From positions 131,294 through 195,293 of the forward strand of contig WRKW01000002.1 of NCBI GenBank assembly GCA_009777955.1: DNA of 64,000 bases, read 5' to 3'. Positions 51,487 through 61,330 of the stretch are shown here, in pieces. Every line of letters begins with the position of its first letter. Within the stretch, counting starts at the first letter, position 1. Below the pieces are notes generated by a model. The model made no database searches, had not been told where the DNA came from, and worked only from the letters and a program-made list of their open reading frames with translations. This DNA is from Alphaproteobacteria bacterium (GTDB lineage Bacteria > Pseudomonadota > Alphaproteobacteria > Rs-D84). The translations under genes were made by a program, and so were the position numbers.

Positions 51487-54102
51487 ATGATTTATAAAAT
51501 TATCGGCAAAATATTGGGTAATGCGAACGACAGAATTGTAAAGTCTTATGGCAAAACCGTATCCCTTATAAATGACCTGGAACAAAAATACCACTCTATG
51601 TCTGATGAACAGCTTCGCGAATGTACGATGGAATTTCGGGCGCGAATTGCCGGTGGCGCGACAGAGCGTGAAATTCTGCCCGATGCTTTTGCCGCTGTGC
51701 GCGAAGCTTCCATAAGAACACTTGGCATGCGGCACTTTGATGTCCAAATGGTCGGCGGGATGGTTCTTAATAACGGACAAATAGCTGAAATGAAAACCGG
51801 CGAGGGAAAAACCCTTGTCGCCACACTGGCCCTTTATTTAAAAGCCCTGCATGGCAAAGGCGCGCATTTGATTACCGTGAACGACTATCTTGCTAACCGT
51901 GATGCGGAATGGATGGGTGTCATTTACAAATTCTTGGGACTTTCTGTCGGCGTTATCCAACATGACATGGACGATGCCGAACGACGCGATGCATACGCCT
52001 GTGACATCACTTATGTAACAAATTCCGAACTTGGGTTTGATTATCTGCGTGACAATATGAAATTCAGCAAAGAACAACAGGTTCTGCGCACATTTTTTTA
52101 TGCCATAGTCGATGAAGTCGATTCTATCCTTATCGACGAAGCGCGCACCCCGCTTATCATTTCCGGCCCGGCCGAAGATACATCGGAACTATACAACAAA
52201 ATAGATGCGGTTGTCGTAAAACTATCGCCATCCGACTATAAAAAAGATGAAAAAGATCGCCACGTTACTTTGACTGAATCCGGGGTTGATACCATTACCG
52301 GACTATTGACAGAGGCGGGTATGATGACGGGTAACAATCTTTACGCACCCGAAAACGCCATGTTGGTGATGCATATCCAGCAATCTCTTATGGCACATCA
52401 CATGTTTAGAAAAGAGGTCAATTATGTCGTGCGCGGCGGCGAAGTCCTTCTTGTCGATGAATTCACTGGCAGGGTAATGACCGGCCGCCGTTTCAGCAAA
52501 GGCCTGCACCAGGCATTAGAGGCCAAAGAACACGTAACAATACAACCGGAAAACCAGACCGTATCATCTATTTCTTATCAGAACCTTTTCCGTCTTTACC
52601 CCATGCTGGCAGGAATGACCGGAACCGCGATGACCGAAGCCGCAGAATTTGAAGAAATATATAAACTGCGTGTCGTATCAATACCAACAAACCGCGATGT
52701 TGCGCGCAACGATCACAATGATGAAATATACCGAAATAGATCCGAAAAATTCGCCGCGATTCTGACACAGATAAAAGATTGCCACGAACGCGGCCAGCCT
52801 GTTCTGGTCGGCACTGTATCAATTGAAAAATCCGAAGAACTGGCGGAAATAGTAAAAAAAGAACTTGGCATCGAACCCGCCGTCCTTAACGCAAAGCATC
52901 ATGAAAACGAAGCCAAAATAGTGGCACAAGCCGGCGTTCCCGGCGCGCTTACCATCGCCACAAACATGGCAGGACGCGGGACGGATATAAAGCTGGGCGG
53001 AAATGCAGAACAGCTTATCGCGGAACTGGATGATTCAGACGAAAACCTTGAACAAAAGAAAAAAGAAATATATGCCCGGGTCGAATCCGATAAAATAAAG
53101 GTCTTGGATGCTGGCGGATTATATGTAATCGGAACAGAACGTCACGAATCCCGCCGCATAGACAACCAGCTTCGCGGGCGTTCCGGTCGCCAGGGCGATC
53201 CCGGCGATTCAAAATTCTTTCTGTCCTTGGACGATGATCTTATGCGTATTTTCGGCGCGGCGCGCCTTGACGGAATGCTTACCACGCTGGGCATGCGGGC
53301 GGGCGAAGCGATTACCCATCCCTGGATAACCAAAGCACTTGAAAAGGCGCAAAAACGCGTGGAAGCCCGTTATTTCGAATCACGTAAAGAATTGCTGAAA
53401 TATGATGACGTTATGAATGAACAACGCAACGTTGTCTATAAACAACGCGCCGATTTGATGACATCCGACAATCTGGAACCGTTTATAAGGGAAATCATGG
53501 GCGACGTTGTAGAACAGATAGCCGAAAACAATATCCCCGAAAAAGCACATGTTGACGATTGGAATCTGAAAGGCATACATGAAACCATGAAGCGTACATT
53601 TGGCGTTGATATAACCGATTTGGACGAATGGAGAAAAAACGACGGTGTGACCGAACAAAAAGCTTTCGAAGGCTTGATGCGCATCGCCCGCGGGCGGTAC
53701 GAACACCAGCTGGAAAGATACGGTGCAGAAATGATGAGAAAAGCCGAACGCCAAACCGCGTTGCATGCCCTGGACACAACTTGGCGCAGACATCTGGCCA
53801 GTATGGATTATTTGCAGACAGGAATCGGACTTCGCGGATACGCCCAGAAAAATCCACTATATGAATACAAGAAAGAGGCGTTTGAATTATTCCGTAATAT
53901 GATGAGCAGTTTTAAATCCATGGCATTGTCATATGTATGCCGGTTAGAATTATCCATGGACGAAGTGAATGAAATGAAACGCGAGCAAGACGAACGTGAT
54001 GCCACATTAAATCCTGCGGACAAGGCACCAAAAAGCCGCAACGACACCTGTCCCTGTGGTTCAGGCATAAGATTCAAACATTGTTGTGGAAAATTGAAAT
54101 GA
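51487..54102 (+). CDS. secA: Protein translocase ATPase SecA
   Basis: 871 aa. SecA drives preproteins through SecYEG. Walker A is MKTGEGKTLVATL, the DEAD-like motif is IVDEVDSILIDEARTP, and TNMAGRGTDIKLGG and HESRRIDNQLRGRSGRQGDPG are the helicase C-terminal motifs. The zinc finger CPCGSGIRFKHCCG at the extreme C terminus binds SecB and lipids. The start at 51487 has SD AAAGGA 6 bp upstream; the frame is open further upstream but that is leader. Confidence 0.98.
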   Translation: MIYKIIGKILGNANDRIVKSYGKTVSLINDLEQKYHSMSDEQLRECTMEFRARIAGGATEREILPDAFAAVREASIRTLGMRHFDVQMVGGMVLNNGQIAEMKTGEGKTLVATLALYLKALHGKGAHLITVNDYLANRDAEWMGVIYKFLGLSVGVIQHDMDDAERRDAYACDITYVTNSELGFDYLRDNMKFSKEQQVLRTFFYAIVDEVDSILIDEARTPLIISGPAEDTSELYNKIDAVVVKLSPSDYKKDEKDRHVTLTESGVDTITGLLTEAGMMTGNNLYAPENAMLVMHIQQSLMAHHMFRKEVNYVVRGGEVLLVDEFTGRVMTGRRFSKGLHQALEAKEHVTIQPENQTVSSISYQNLFRLYPMLAGMTGTAMTEAAEFEEIYKLRVVSIPTNRDVARNDHNDEIYRNRSEKFAAILTQIKDCHERGQPVLVGTVSIEKSEELAEIVKKELGIEPAVLNAKHHENEAKIVAQAGVPGALTIATNMAGRGTDIKLGGNAEQLIAELDDSDENLEQKKKEIYARVESDKIKVLDAGGLYVIGTERHESRRIDNQLRGRSGRQGDPGDSKFFLSLDDDLMRIFGAARLDGMLTTLGMRAGEAITHPWITKALEKAQKRVEARYFESRKELLKYDDVMNEQRNVVYKQRADLMTSDNLEPFIREIMGDVVEQIAENNIPEKAHVDDWNLKGIHETMKRTFGVDITDLDEWRKNDGVTEQKAFEGLMRIARGRYEHQLERYGAEMMRKAERQTALHALDTTWRRHLASMDYLQTGIGLRGYAQKNPLYEYKKEAFELFRNMMSSFKSMALSYVCRLELSMDEVNEMKREQDERDATLNPADKAPKSRNDTCPCGSGIRFKHCCGKLK

Positions 54103-54115
54103 ATAATGTATGTAT

Positions 54116-54285
54116 CGTGCGCTATGCGCACGATGCCTTATTGAACAATGGAGCCTGCCGCCGCCTTGTCGCGCCGGAGCGATAGCAAAGGTGGAAGGCA
54201 TGACAATGGTGTCGCGCTTTGCGCGACGCATTAATTATTCATTATTCACTATTCATTATTCATTTGTCCGCTGCCGGGGCTATAC
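54116..54285. other. Structured intergenic region after secA
   Basis: Contains CGTGCGC-TAT-GCGCACG (54116-54132), a palindromic element CCGCC...GGTGG (54161-54194), GTCGCGC-TTT-GCGCGAC (54211-54227) and several ATTCATT copies. No gene. The hairpins may end the two convergent transcripts. Confidence 0.55.
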
Positions 54286-56682
54286 TTAATTCAATGTAAT
54301 CCGTGAAATTCTTACATATCCATGTCTTCCGGCGGCGGCTGGCCGGACGACCCCGTTGCCCCAGTTATAATGCCCGTTTCCACCATGTGTAAGGGTTGCC
54401 CAAGCCGGGGCGGTACAAAGATTTTCCCCGCCTTGATTTAATCCTTTGACAAACCCTGAACCGCCACCCGCCGACCTTTGCGAACCCGACATTCCACCAA
54501 ACCAACCACCGCCACCACCAGATCTTATATTATTACTACCTGGGGCAGCACTAGCTGTTCCGTTGCTCCCCCCTTTTCCAAATCCTGGGATATTATCTCC
54601 AATTGTTTGAGCTGCTAACGGATCATTCGTTCCAGGCCAAGAGTGCGGTGACGATGTTTGTGTTCCTGGCTGCCCGCCATTTGCGCTAGAATAATCTATC
54701 GGCTGATGATGGCCTTCTTGCGCAACATCACCACCGCCATTACCACCCCATCCGCCAGTCCATAAATACGGACTCGTCCAACTTGCTTCACCACCACCAC
54801 CACCCGATACTATAAACCTGGTGTTAAGGCTTGTCGCCAAATCCCATGCACCGCCAGTTGTCCTTATATCGGATGCACCACCACCTGTTCCCATTCTATC
54901 ACCTCCTGCACTAGAACCTTGTCTAAAGCCACCCCCACCATTCCATCCGCCTGGGTGGTTTGTACCACTTGTCTGGATACCATAAGCCCCACCCGCACCA
55001 CCAACATAAATATAAACCGTTTGCTGTGCGGTCAGGGTCAGGATTCCCCTTGAATATCCGCCATTGCCGCCCCTGAACATAGTTCCACCGGCCGGAAACT
55101 GAGATGGATCATTGATTCTTCCACCACCGTCTGCGCCCCAAACCTCTAAAAGATACGTACCCGCTGGAAGCGTACGTGACTGGACGGTTCCATTGATTCC
55201 TGTTCCATGGGTTGCAACTGTGCTTCCATTAAAAGCATGATTCCAAGTTTCCAAAACTGTCATCGATGGTGGGGGCGGAATTGTGCCAGGCACATCATAA
55301 CCAACACTGCCCGATACACATGTCGCGGTTGGTGTTCCGTTATTCTGCGCCGTAAATCCACTGTTACACGTGGTTATATTTATATTGCATCCTGTCGCTG
55401 TTGCCGCCCCACTGCTGCGATTCCAAGTGGTTGCATTCGACGGGCTGTTTGTACATGCCGTGCATGACAGGGAATTCGTAGTATTCGTAACACCATGATT
55501 CGCATTCCAGAACCCGTTGCTGCAGTTTTTTGTATAGGTACAACCGGCCGCGGTCGTGGTCGGATAATTCACATTGGCTGTCGCCAGGGTTATGGTTCCG
55601 TTTGTGGCGGTCGCGGCCACAGGACAGTTCGCTATACACGAAGTATTGAACATCGAACTGACACACTCTGTTCCGTCACGATATCCGGCCGGACACTGGG
55701 TACAGCTATTGCCCGCACCGGTTCCGGAACGGAAATACCCGGCGGCGCAATTTGCAATTGTATAGGACGCGCCTGTGCATGTATTCCATGTCGCAACTGT
55801 CGTGCGACAACCATTCGCACTGTTACAACTGGCCGCTGTTTGCGTTCCGACCTCCGCTGTTCCGGGGTTTGTCGCGCATACATTCAAAGGTGTCGGCGAG
55901 ATGCATATTTGGCTGGTCGTACCTATGGTACAGGTATTGGCACAACACCCACCTGTATTGTTTGATGTCCCACTGTTGCATGCTGTGCTGTCGCGGAAAC
56001 CAGCCGCACATTGTGTACAGGTATTTCCAGCCCCGGTTCCAGATCGATAATATCCACCGTTGCAAGTTGCGACCGTATACTGCGCACTGCATGCACCAAA
56101 TGTTGTGCATACTGCATTGGAACAATATTCTATGCCACTGCCGGATGAACCGCTACAACTCTGCGCCGGGGGGGATGCAGTACAATTTTTATTGCATATT
56201 GATGTCTGATTCTGTGCACATTCGTCAAAGGTGCCCAGCAATCCCGAAACAATCGCAGAACAGGCCTTTGACACACTGCAAGCCTTTACCAGCCGACCAA
56301 CGGCATCATGTACCGCGATTGTATCCACCGCCTGGGTTGTTGCCAGCGAATGGCTGCAATACTGTGGGGCATTACTGTTGAATTGTTCGTTCACCCGATC
56401 CACCGCACATAGCAGATATTTTACATTTGCAGCGCGTTGTACGTTTGTTTCGTTAATGGGAACGGTTATTCCATGTGTTTGAAATATGTACTGGTGAATA
56501 TAATCCACATTGGCAATATGCGCCGCATGTGTCCCCACAGAGAAAAGCATCAATGAAAGACAAAATATGAATTTTATGCGAGTATGTGTGGTGGCATTTC
56601 CGAAAAATAATCGCGCCGTTGGCGCGAACGGGCGAATGACATTCGCCCTTGCGAAACTGTAAATATTAGAAATCATTTTCAT
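54286..56682 (-). CDS. Large Cys-rich and Gly-rich surface protein
   Basis: 798 aa. An atypical signal-like N terminus reads IKFIFCLSLMLFSVGTHA. Residues about 170-470 have many Cys in a repeated pattern such as NCAAGYFRSGTGAGNSCTQC followed by GYRDGTEC, similar to EGF/TNFR-type modules. Residues 500-795 are very Gly-rich, with AGTYLLEVWGADGGG, then GGNGGYSRGILTLTAQQTVYIYVGGAGGAY and GASDIRTT, the features of the ALK/LTK-type glycine-rich domain. Probably a secreted or cell-surface protein. Its upstream neighbour ends 25 bp before this start, so it is likely in an operon with the four genes to the right. Confidence 0.8.
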   Translation of the reverse strand: MKMISNIYSFARANVIRPFAPTARLFFGNATTHTRIKFIFCLSLMLFSVGTHAAHIANVDYIHQYIFQTHGITVPINETNVQRAANVKYLLCAVDRVNEQFNSNAPQYCSHSLATTQAVDTIAVHDAVGRLVKACSVSKACSAIVSGLLGTFDECAQNQTSICNKNCTASPPAQSCSGSSGSGIEYCSNAVCTTFGACSAQYTVATCNGGYYRSGTGAGNTCTQCAAGFRDSTACNSGTSNNTGGCCANTCTIGTTSQICISPTPLNVCATNPGTAEVGTQTAASCNSANGCRTTVATWNTCTGASYTIANCAAGYFRSGTGAGNSCTQCPAGYRDGTECVSSMFNTSCIANCPVAATATNGTITLATANVNYPTTTAAGCTYTKNCSNGFWNANHGVTNTTNSLSCTACTNSPSNATTWNRSSGAATATGCNINITTCNSGFTAQNNGTPTATCVSGSVGYDVPGTIPPPPSMTVLETWNHAFNGSTVATHGTGINGTVQSRTLPAGTYLLEVWGADGGGRINDPSQFPAGGTMFRGGNGGYSRGILTLTAQQTVYIYVGGAGGAYGIQTSGTNHPGGWNGGGGFRQGSSAGGDRMGTGGGASDIRTTGGAWDLATSLNTRFIVSGGGGGEASWTSPYLWTGGWGGNGGGDVAQEGHHQPIDYSSANGGQPGTQTSSPHSWPGTNDPLAAQTIGDNIPGFGKGGSNGTASAAPGSNNIRSGGGGGWFGGMSGSQRSAGGGSGFVKGLNQGGENLCTAPAWATLTHGGNGHYNWGNGVVRPAAAGRHGYVRISRITLN

Positions 56683-56707
56683 TATGCGCGATTATACAAA
56701 TTTACTG

Positions 56708-57340
56708 TTACGGCAATGCCGGGGTCGGAACATTTAACACACCGGTCACAGTTCCGCCAGATGCTACTATATTATTAAACGCCTCTGTCTGGTTTGTGCC
56801 ACCGGTTCCACCGTTGCCAATCAGCAAAGTTCCACTGACACCGGTTGCCAAAGGCACCGTCGGAAACGGAACCCAGGATGGTGCTGATGTTGGACCGGTC
56901 GCTTGCAAAACATGACCCGCTGTTCCGCCGGCGGTGGGGGCATACATCACCACAGCATTGGTCGCAGTATTGTTCAATGTTATAGTCGGTACGTTCGGCT
57001 TGTTTAATATTTGCGCCGCACCACTGACCGCATTCCAATCAGATTGCACATTACCCAGTCCCGCTACAATACTGTCTACATAGCCCTTTGTCGCGGCATC
57101 GGATGCATTGCTTGGTTCCACAACATTTTGCAACACGATTGTATTATTTTGTTCTCTCCGCAGAATTTTGGTATCGTCATTTATCGCGTTTACAATTACA
57201 TCTGCAAGACCCGCGGCCGATGCACGGGTAGCAATCGCAGTATCTACATAGTATTGCGATGCTATAACCGGTGCATCGCCGTACACCCCCAGCGGCAGCA
57301 CGGCCAAAAGCACAGTAAAGATTTTTGCAGCACGATTCAT
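56708..57340 (-). CDS. Tail-fibre-like surface protein
   Basis: 210 aa. Signal peptide (MNRAAKIFTVLLAVLPLGVYG), then phage tail-fibre-like segments: KGYVDSIVAGLG, SDWNAVSGAAQILNKPNVP and a LLIGNGGTGGTNQTEAFNNI stretch. Such trimeric shaft-like repeats occur in fibres and adhesins. It lies in the five-gene surface locus. Trimeric assembly is inferred from these segments. Confidence 0.7.
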   Translation of the reverse strand: MNRAAKIFTVLLAVLPLGVYGDAPVIASQYYVDTAIATRASAAGLADVIVNAINDDTKILRREQNNTIVLQNVVEPSNASDAATKGYVDSIVAGLGNVQSDWNAVSGAAQILNKPNVPTITLNNTATNAVVMYAPTAGGTAGHVLQATGPTSAPSWVPFPTVPLATGVSGTLLIGNGGTGGTNQTEAFNNIVASGGTVTGVLNVPTPALP

Positions 57341-57449
57341 GTTTCATCCATGTCTTAATTCTGCTTGTTTCCCAAAGAAATACCTGTTACCCGATGACGG
57401 CCTTTTATCATTTGTTAAATGATAAAATCGCCAGCCATCGTTTCTATAA

Positions 57450-58094
57450 CTATTCCGTATATGGCCCTGTCGCAATGTTAACACAATTAAATCCACCAGA
57501 ACCAGTCGAAAGCAACATCTGTCCCGCGGCACAACTTAAATCATCTTCATGAACCAATCCCGTCAAAGCGGCACTGGTCAGATATCCGGCATCATTGGTC
57601 AATTCTGAAACATTGTTACCAGCCTGCAAAGCAGTATTTGCCAAAGTGCCCTGGGCGGCAGTAGCAAATCCGGCATCGCGATTTTGGAATGTATTCAAAT
57701 TACTTTGTACAGTTGCGGCAGATCCGGCGGCATCAAATGACTCTGTGCCAACATATGCGGCGGTACCCAAAGAATCTTCCAGTGTAGAAACCTTTGTTTC
57801 TATTGCCTCCCCGACTTTTTCTTGGACATGATCTCTGATCGTGGTGTTTAATTCGGTCTTGGTTACATAATCGTCCAGGGTGTTTTCCAGATCAAGCCCC
57901 TGGATTGCTGTATCTGTATACAGATTCGCGGCTGATTCCGCCGATGCGGCCGCCGTGTTTGCATGGCTTTTTGCATGTTCGATCCCGCTACGCACAAACT
58001 GCTCTGTCGCAATAACAGGATCCGCAGCATACGCAGCACCGACAGACATTAATATCGCGCCCATTGCGCCCGCAAATATAAGTTTGTTTTTCAT
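57450..58094 (-). CDS. Coiled-coil surface protein
   Basis: 214 aa from the ATG at 58094 with a strong SD (AAAGGAAAGAG). Signal peptide MKNKLIFAGAMGAILMSVGAAYA. The mature part has an Ala-rich coiled coil (AKSHANTAAASAESAANLYT) and repeated IQGLDLENTLDDYVTKTEL-like helices, then a C-terminal Gly- and Cys-containing domain (CAAGQMLLSTGSGGFNC). Resembles phage-tail or trimeric-adhesin stalks. Confidence 0.72.
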   Translation of the reverse strand: MKNKLIFAGAMGAILMSVGAAYAADPVIATEQFVRSGIEHAKSHANTAAASAESAANLYTDTAIQGLDLENTLDDYVTKTELNTTIRDHVQEKVGEAIETKVSTLEDSLGTAAYVGTESFDAAGSAATVQSNLNTFQNRDAGFATAAQGTLANTALQAGNNVSELTNDAGYLTSAALTGLVHEDDLSCAAGQMLLSTGSGGFNCVNIATGPYTE

Positions 58095-58125
58095 TCTCTT
58101 TCCTTTCGGTTGGTTTTTTTGATTT

Positions 58126-58812
58126 CTATTGTTCCGTGAATACATTGCCGGTTATTGAAACCGACATGCAATTCTCTATCCCGCTGTTTACATTGATTAA
58201 ATAAATTCCATCGCCGCCTATTGTGCATGTCGCGCCAGCAATACTGCCGGGTTCGCCCCTGTCACCTTTCAGCGATGCCAGCCATTCATCCACAGTTCCG
58301 GTAAATCCACCCCGTACCGCAATTTCATACGCAGACAATCCTTCATCACCCTTGTCACCCTTATCACCAACAGCACCCGAAATCATGCTGTCGATTTCAT
58401 CTTTTGTATATATGTTGTTAATGTCTGACAATGTGCGATCGGAAATATCGTCAACGCGATTTTCCAATGTATCAATACGACTTGCCAGACCATCAAGCTC
58501 AATCAAAGATATATTCCCGCCGCCTGCAACACTTCCGCCCGATGAACCCGCTGCTACACCGGCATTCAGCTTTCCACGGCTGCCAAGAAACTGTGATGCA
58601 GAAACGCGCGCGCCGCTTGATACCGCCGCATTGCGCGCAGATGAAACGGTACCTGCTCTGACGGTCGATGCGGTGGTCGCGTTGCGGGCGGCACTTGTCA
58701 CCCCGGCACTTGCGTTGCGGACATTATTTGATCCGACGCGAACCGATGCCGCAGAATACGCGGCACCAGCAAACATGGCCATAAAAGCAAAACTTGTAAT
58801 GAAGTTTTTCAT
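58126..58812 (-). CDS. Collagen-like repeat surface protein
   Basis: 228 aa. Signal peptide (MKNFITSFAFMAMFAGAAYS), an Ala/Ser/Arg-rich stretch, a coiled coil (LIELDGLASRIDTLENRVDDI), then short Gly-X-Y collagen-like runs (GDKGDKGDEGLSAYEIAVRG, later KGDRGEPGS) and a Cys-containing C terminus. Gly-X-Y with a neighbouring coiled coil suggests a trimer. SD GGGGAGAG is upstream. Next genes follow on the same strand after about 31 bp. Confidence 0.75.
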   Translation of the reverse strand: MKNFITSFAFMAMFAGAAYSAASVRVGSNNVRNASAGVTSAARNATTASTVRAGTVSSARNAAVSSGARVSASQFLGSRGKLNAGVAAGSSGGSVAGGGNISLIELDGLASRIDTLENRVDDISDRTLSDINNIYTKDEIDSMISGAVGDKGDKGDEGLSAYEIAVRGGFTGTVDEWLASLKGDRGEPGSIAGATCTIGGDGIYLINVNSGIENCMSVSITGNVFTEQ

Positions 58813-58832
58813 ACTCTCCCCGTTTGTGCCAC

Positions 58833-59597
58833 TCAGAACAATACGCGTATTCCCAAACCGAACGTATTCATAAACAGGCCGCTGGTTTTAATCCTGAATA
58901 TATCCTGGTCGCCCATCAATATGTCTTGGCTGTGTCCGGTAATGTATCCCAATTTGTAATACGCACCCAACACAAGATTGTCCGATACTTTTTCTTCCAT
59001 GCCGATTTGTAACTGACCCGCAAAGCCGGTCGATAATTTGTCAGTTTTTGCATACAGGTCAAATGTCCCCGGTGCCGAAAATTTTGTTGCCAGGAATCCG
59101 ATGCCAACACCCGCACCTGTATATATGCTGGTCGTTGTCCATTCCCTTATGGTATATATGCCGTTCAATGTCAGATACTGTGCACCGATACTAAACGATA
59201 CAATATCGTTATCTTCATAAGTTCCCGTGTATCCATAATTAATTTCTGCCCGCCATTTCGGGTGGAATCGGTATCCGGCTGTAACATCGAACCCCAACAT
59301 CCGTTCCATCGAAAAATTATCCCGACCAGTATCCGACGGATCGGACACCAACATGAATGTCTGATTAAAACTGGAAAGGGTCAAATCAAACCGTGCACCG
59401 ACGTACCGATTTTTTGGTTGTTGTGGCCTGGCACCGCGTTCCCACCGTTCTTCCATATATACATTGGGCACATTGTCACCGTATACTGGCCGCAGCACAA
59501 CACCCGACTGTCTTACGACATTCGCCGCAAGTACGCTGGACGTGGACATGGCCACAGTGATGCCGATTATCGCCGCAACAAACCTGTTTACTTTCAT
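58833..59597 (-). CDS. Outer-membrane beta-barrel protein
   Basis: 254 aa with a signal peptide (MKVNRFVAAIIGITVAMSTSSVLA) and alternating strands: WRAEINYGYTGTYEDND, YTIREWTTTSIYTGAGVGIG, LGAYYKLGYITGH and the final LGIRVLF, ending in Phe. An earlier ATG at 59621 is possible. It is the first gene of the surface locus and may be the outer-membrane partner or anchor of the downstream fibrous proteins; this is inference. Confidence 0.82.
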   Translation of the reverse strand: MKVNRFVAAIIGITVAMSTSSVLAANVVRQSGVVLRPVYGDNVPNVYMEERWERGARPQQPKNRYVGARFDLTLSSFNQTFMLVSDPSDTGRDNFSMERMLGFDVTAGYRFHPKWRAEINYGYTGTYEDNDIVSFSIGAQYLTLNGIYTIREWTTTSIYTGAGVGIGFLATKFSAPGTFDLYAKTDKLSTGFAGQLQIGMEEKVSDNLVLGAYYKLGYITGHSQDILMGDQDIFRIKTSGLFMNTFGLGIRVLF

Positions 59598-59703
59598 GTA
59601 AGAACTCTTTCTTTCGTGCATATTGCCCGACCCCTATGGGTTACTTTATTACACGCATTATACCATATTACATGAAAGTAAAAAAACGATTTTTTCGTAT
59701 TAT

Positions 59704-59747
59704 GGCATTTTTTTTAACAAAAAATGCCCAGAGAGTATTCCAGGCAT
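59704..59747. terminator. Inverted repeats ending the cysS transcript
   Basis: ATGCC...GGCAT (59724-59747), followed on the minus strand by TTTTTTG, is the likely cysS terminator. A second perfect inverted repeat GGCATTTTTT/AAAAAATGCC (59704-59728) overlaps it. Confidence 0.7.
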
Positions 59748-59777
59748 CTTGTATCTAACATTTCGCGTTTTACACAC

Positions 59778-61205
59778 TTATACTTTATGTTTTACACTCA
59801 TTCCATCCTTGCCATCCATAACCGTATATCCCGCGGAATCAATAGCATCACGAAGCTGATCCGCCTTTGCCCAGTCTTTTGCCACCTTTGCGGCAATACG
59901 CGCATCAACCAGTGCCTGAATTTCTGCTGGAATTGGTGCGGCATCTGCCGCCAACAGCTTTTGTGCCTGGTCGATAAATTGCAAACCCAGCAGATCGTCA
60001 ATAAATTTGAATAACGAATATTTCGTTGCGGCATCCACTGTATCATCAGCCAACAATTCTTGGATATGCGTCAATGCCACCGCGGTTTTCAGGTTATCGT
60101 TTACTGCGGACAGAATCTTGTCATGCCATTCGTTGTATTTGTCTTGGTTCGGCAAAGACTGCTTTGCTTCACCTGTAATAACAGCCAACTTTCGTACTAT
60201 ATTTTTGTATCCAGCAGCCGCCGCATCCAAAGCCGCAAAAGTAAAATCCATCGGCTGGCGATAATGCCCCAGCAACATCATATATCGAAAATGCATCGGA
60301 TCATAGCCCAACCCTTTGATATAGGGAATCGTCAGGGCATCGCCCGCAGACTTTGCAATCTTGCCATCCTTTGCCATCAGAAAGCCGAAATGCACCCAAT
60401 AACTGACCCACGGCTTTCCCACAACCGGTTCGGACTGTGCGATTTCGTTGGTATGATGAATATTAATGTGTTCGGCGGCGGCGGTATGTATGTCGAAATG
60501 TTTTCCCAATAACTTCATGCTCATGGCGGAACATTCGATGTGCCAACCCGGAAATCCCCTGCCCCATGGGCTGTCCCATATCATTTCATTTTTTGCATCA
60601 TCGGGCAAGAAAGCCCACAAAACAAAGTCGGCAGAGCTTCTTTTTCCCTCGTCCGATATCCTGACCCCGCCAAGTTGTTTCGATAAATCCCGACCGGATA
60701 GTGCGCCATAATCGGCAAACTTCGCAGTGTCGTAATACACGCCCCGCCCCGGGATGATATATGCGTATCCCAGCTCTTCAAGCTTTTTTATCAAATCTAT
60801 CTGTTCCTGAATATAATCTGTTGCACGCGGGGTAAAGGTCGGCGGAATGTTATTCACTGCGGCCATATCCGAAATAACGGAACCTATATACATTTGCGCG
60901 ATTTCCCAAACTGATTTGCCCTCACGAACCGCCCCCTTTTCCATCTTGTCTTCGGCACCTTCGTCCTCGTCACCAACCAAATGCCCAACATCCGTATAAT
61001 TCATCACATGTGTGACCTCATATCCGTTCTGGATTAACATTCTTTTAATCAAGTCATTGCTTATCGATGTTCTCATGTTGCCCAGGTGCGGATGCCAATA
61101 TACCGTCGGGCCGCAACCATAAATGCCGACTTTACCCGGAACAATGGGTTTAAATTCTTCCAGCTTTCTGGACATTGTATTATATAATTTGATTGGTGTT
61201 GGCAT
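59778..61205 (-). CDS. cysS: Cysteinyl-tRNA synthetase
   Basis: 475 aa, class I. YGCGPTVYWHPHLGNMRTSI carries the zinc-binding Cys and HLGN (HIGH motif); WHIECSAMSMKLLG and the AAAEHINIHHTNEIAQS zinc site follow; KDGKIAKSAG is the KMSKS loop. It charges tRNA-Cys. SD AGGA is 8 bp before the ATG. Single-gene unit with a TTGC promoter. Confidence 0.97.
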   Translation of the reverse strand: MPTPIKLYNTMSRKLEEFKPIVPGKVGIYGCGPTVYWHPHLGNMRTSISNDLIKRMLIQNGYEVTHVMNYTDVGHLVGDEDEGAEDKMEKGAVREGKSVWEIAQMYIGSVISDMAAVNNIPPTFTPRATDYIQEQIDLIKKLEELGYAYIIPGRGVYYDTAKFADYGALSGRDLSKQLGGVRISDEGKRSSADFVLWAFLPDDAKNEMIWDSPWGRGFPGWHIECSAMSMKLLGKHFDIHTAAAEHINIHHTNEIAQSEPVVGKPWVSYWVHFGFLMAKDGKIAKSAGDALTIPYIKGLGYDPMHFRYMMLLGHYRQPMDFTFAALDAAAAGYKNIVRKLAVITGEAKQSLPNQDKYNEWHDKILSAVNDNLKTAVALTHIQELLADDTVDAATKYSLFKFIDDLLGLQFIDQAQKLLAADAAPIPAEIQALVDARIAAKVAKDWAKADQLRDAIDSAGYTVMDGKDGMSVKHKV

Positions 61206-61231
61206 GATAAATTCCTGTGTTTGTTATTTCT

Positions 61232-61260
61232 ATGATAATTGAAATGGGCGAACGATGCAA
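61232..61260 (-). promoter_or_regulatory. cysS promoter
   Basis: Minus strand TTGCAT, 17-bp spacer, TATCAT, then a short leader with an SD. Confidence 0.6.
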
Positions 61261-61330
61261 GCCCACGAAAAGCAATTTAACGACAACAACAGGAAAAAGA
61301 TAAAAATAATTTCATGGCTATACTATATCA

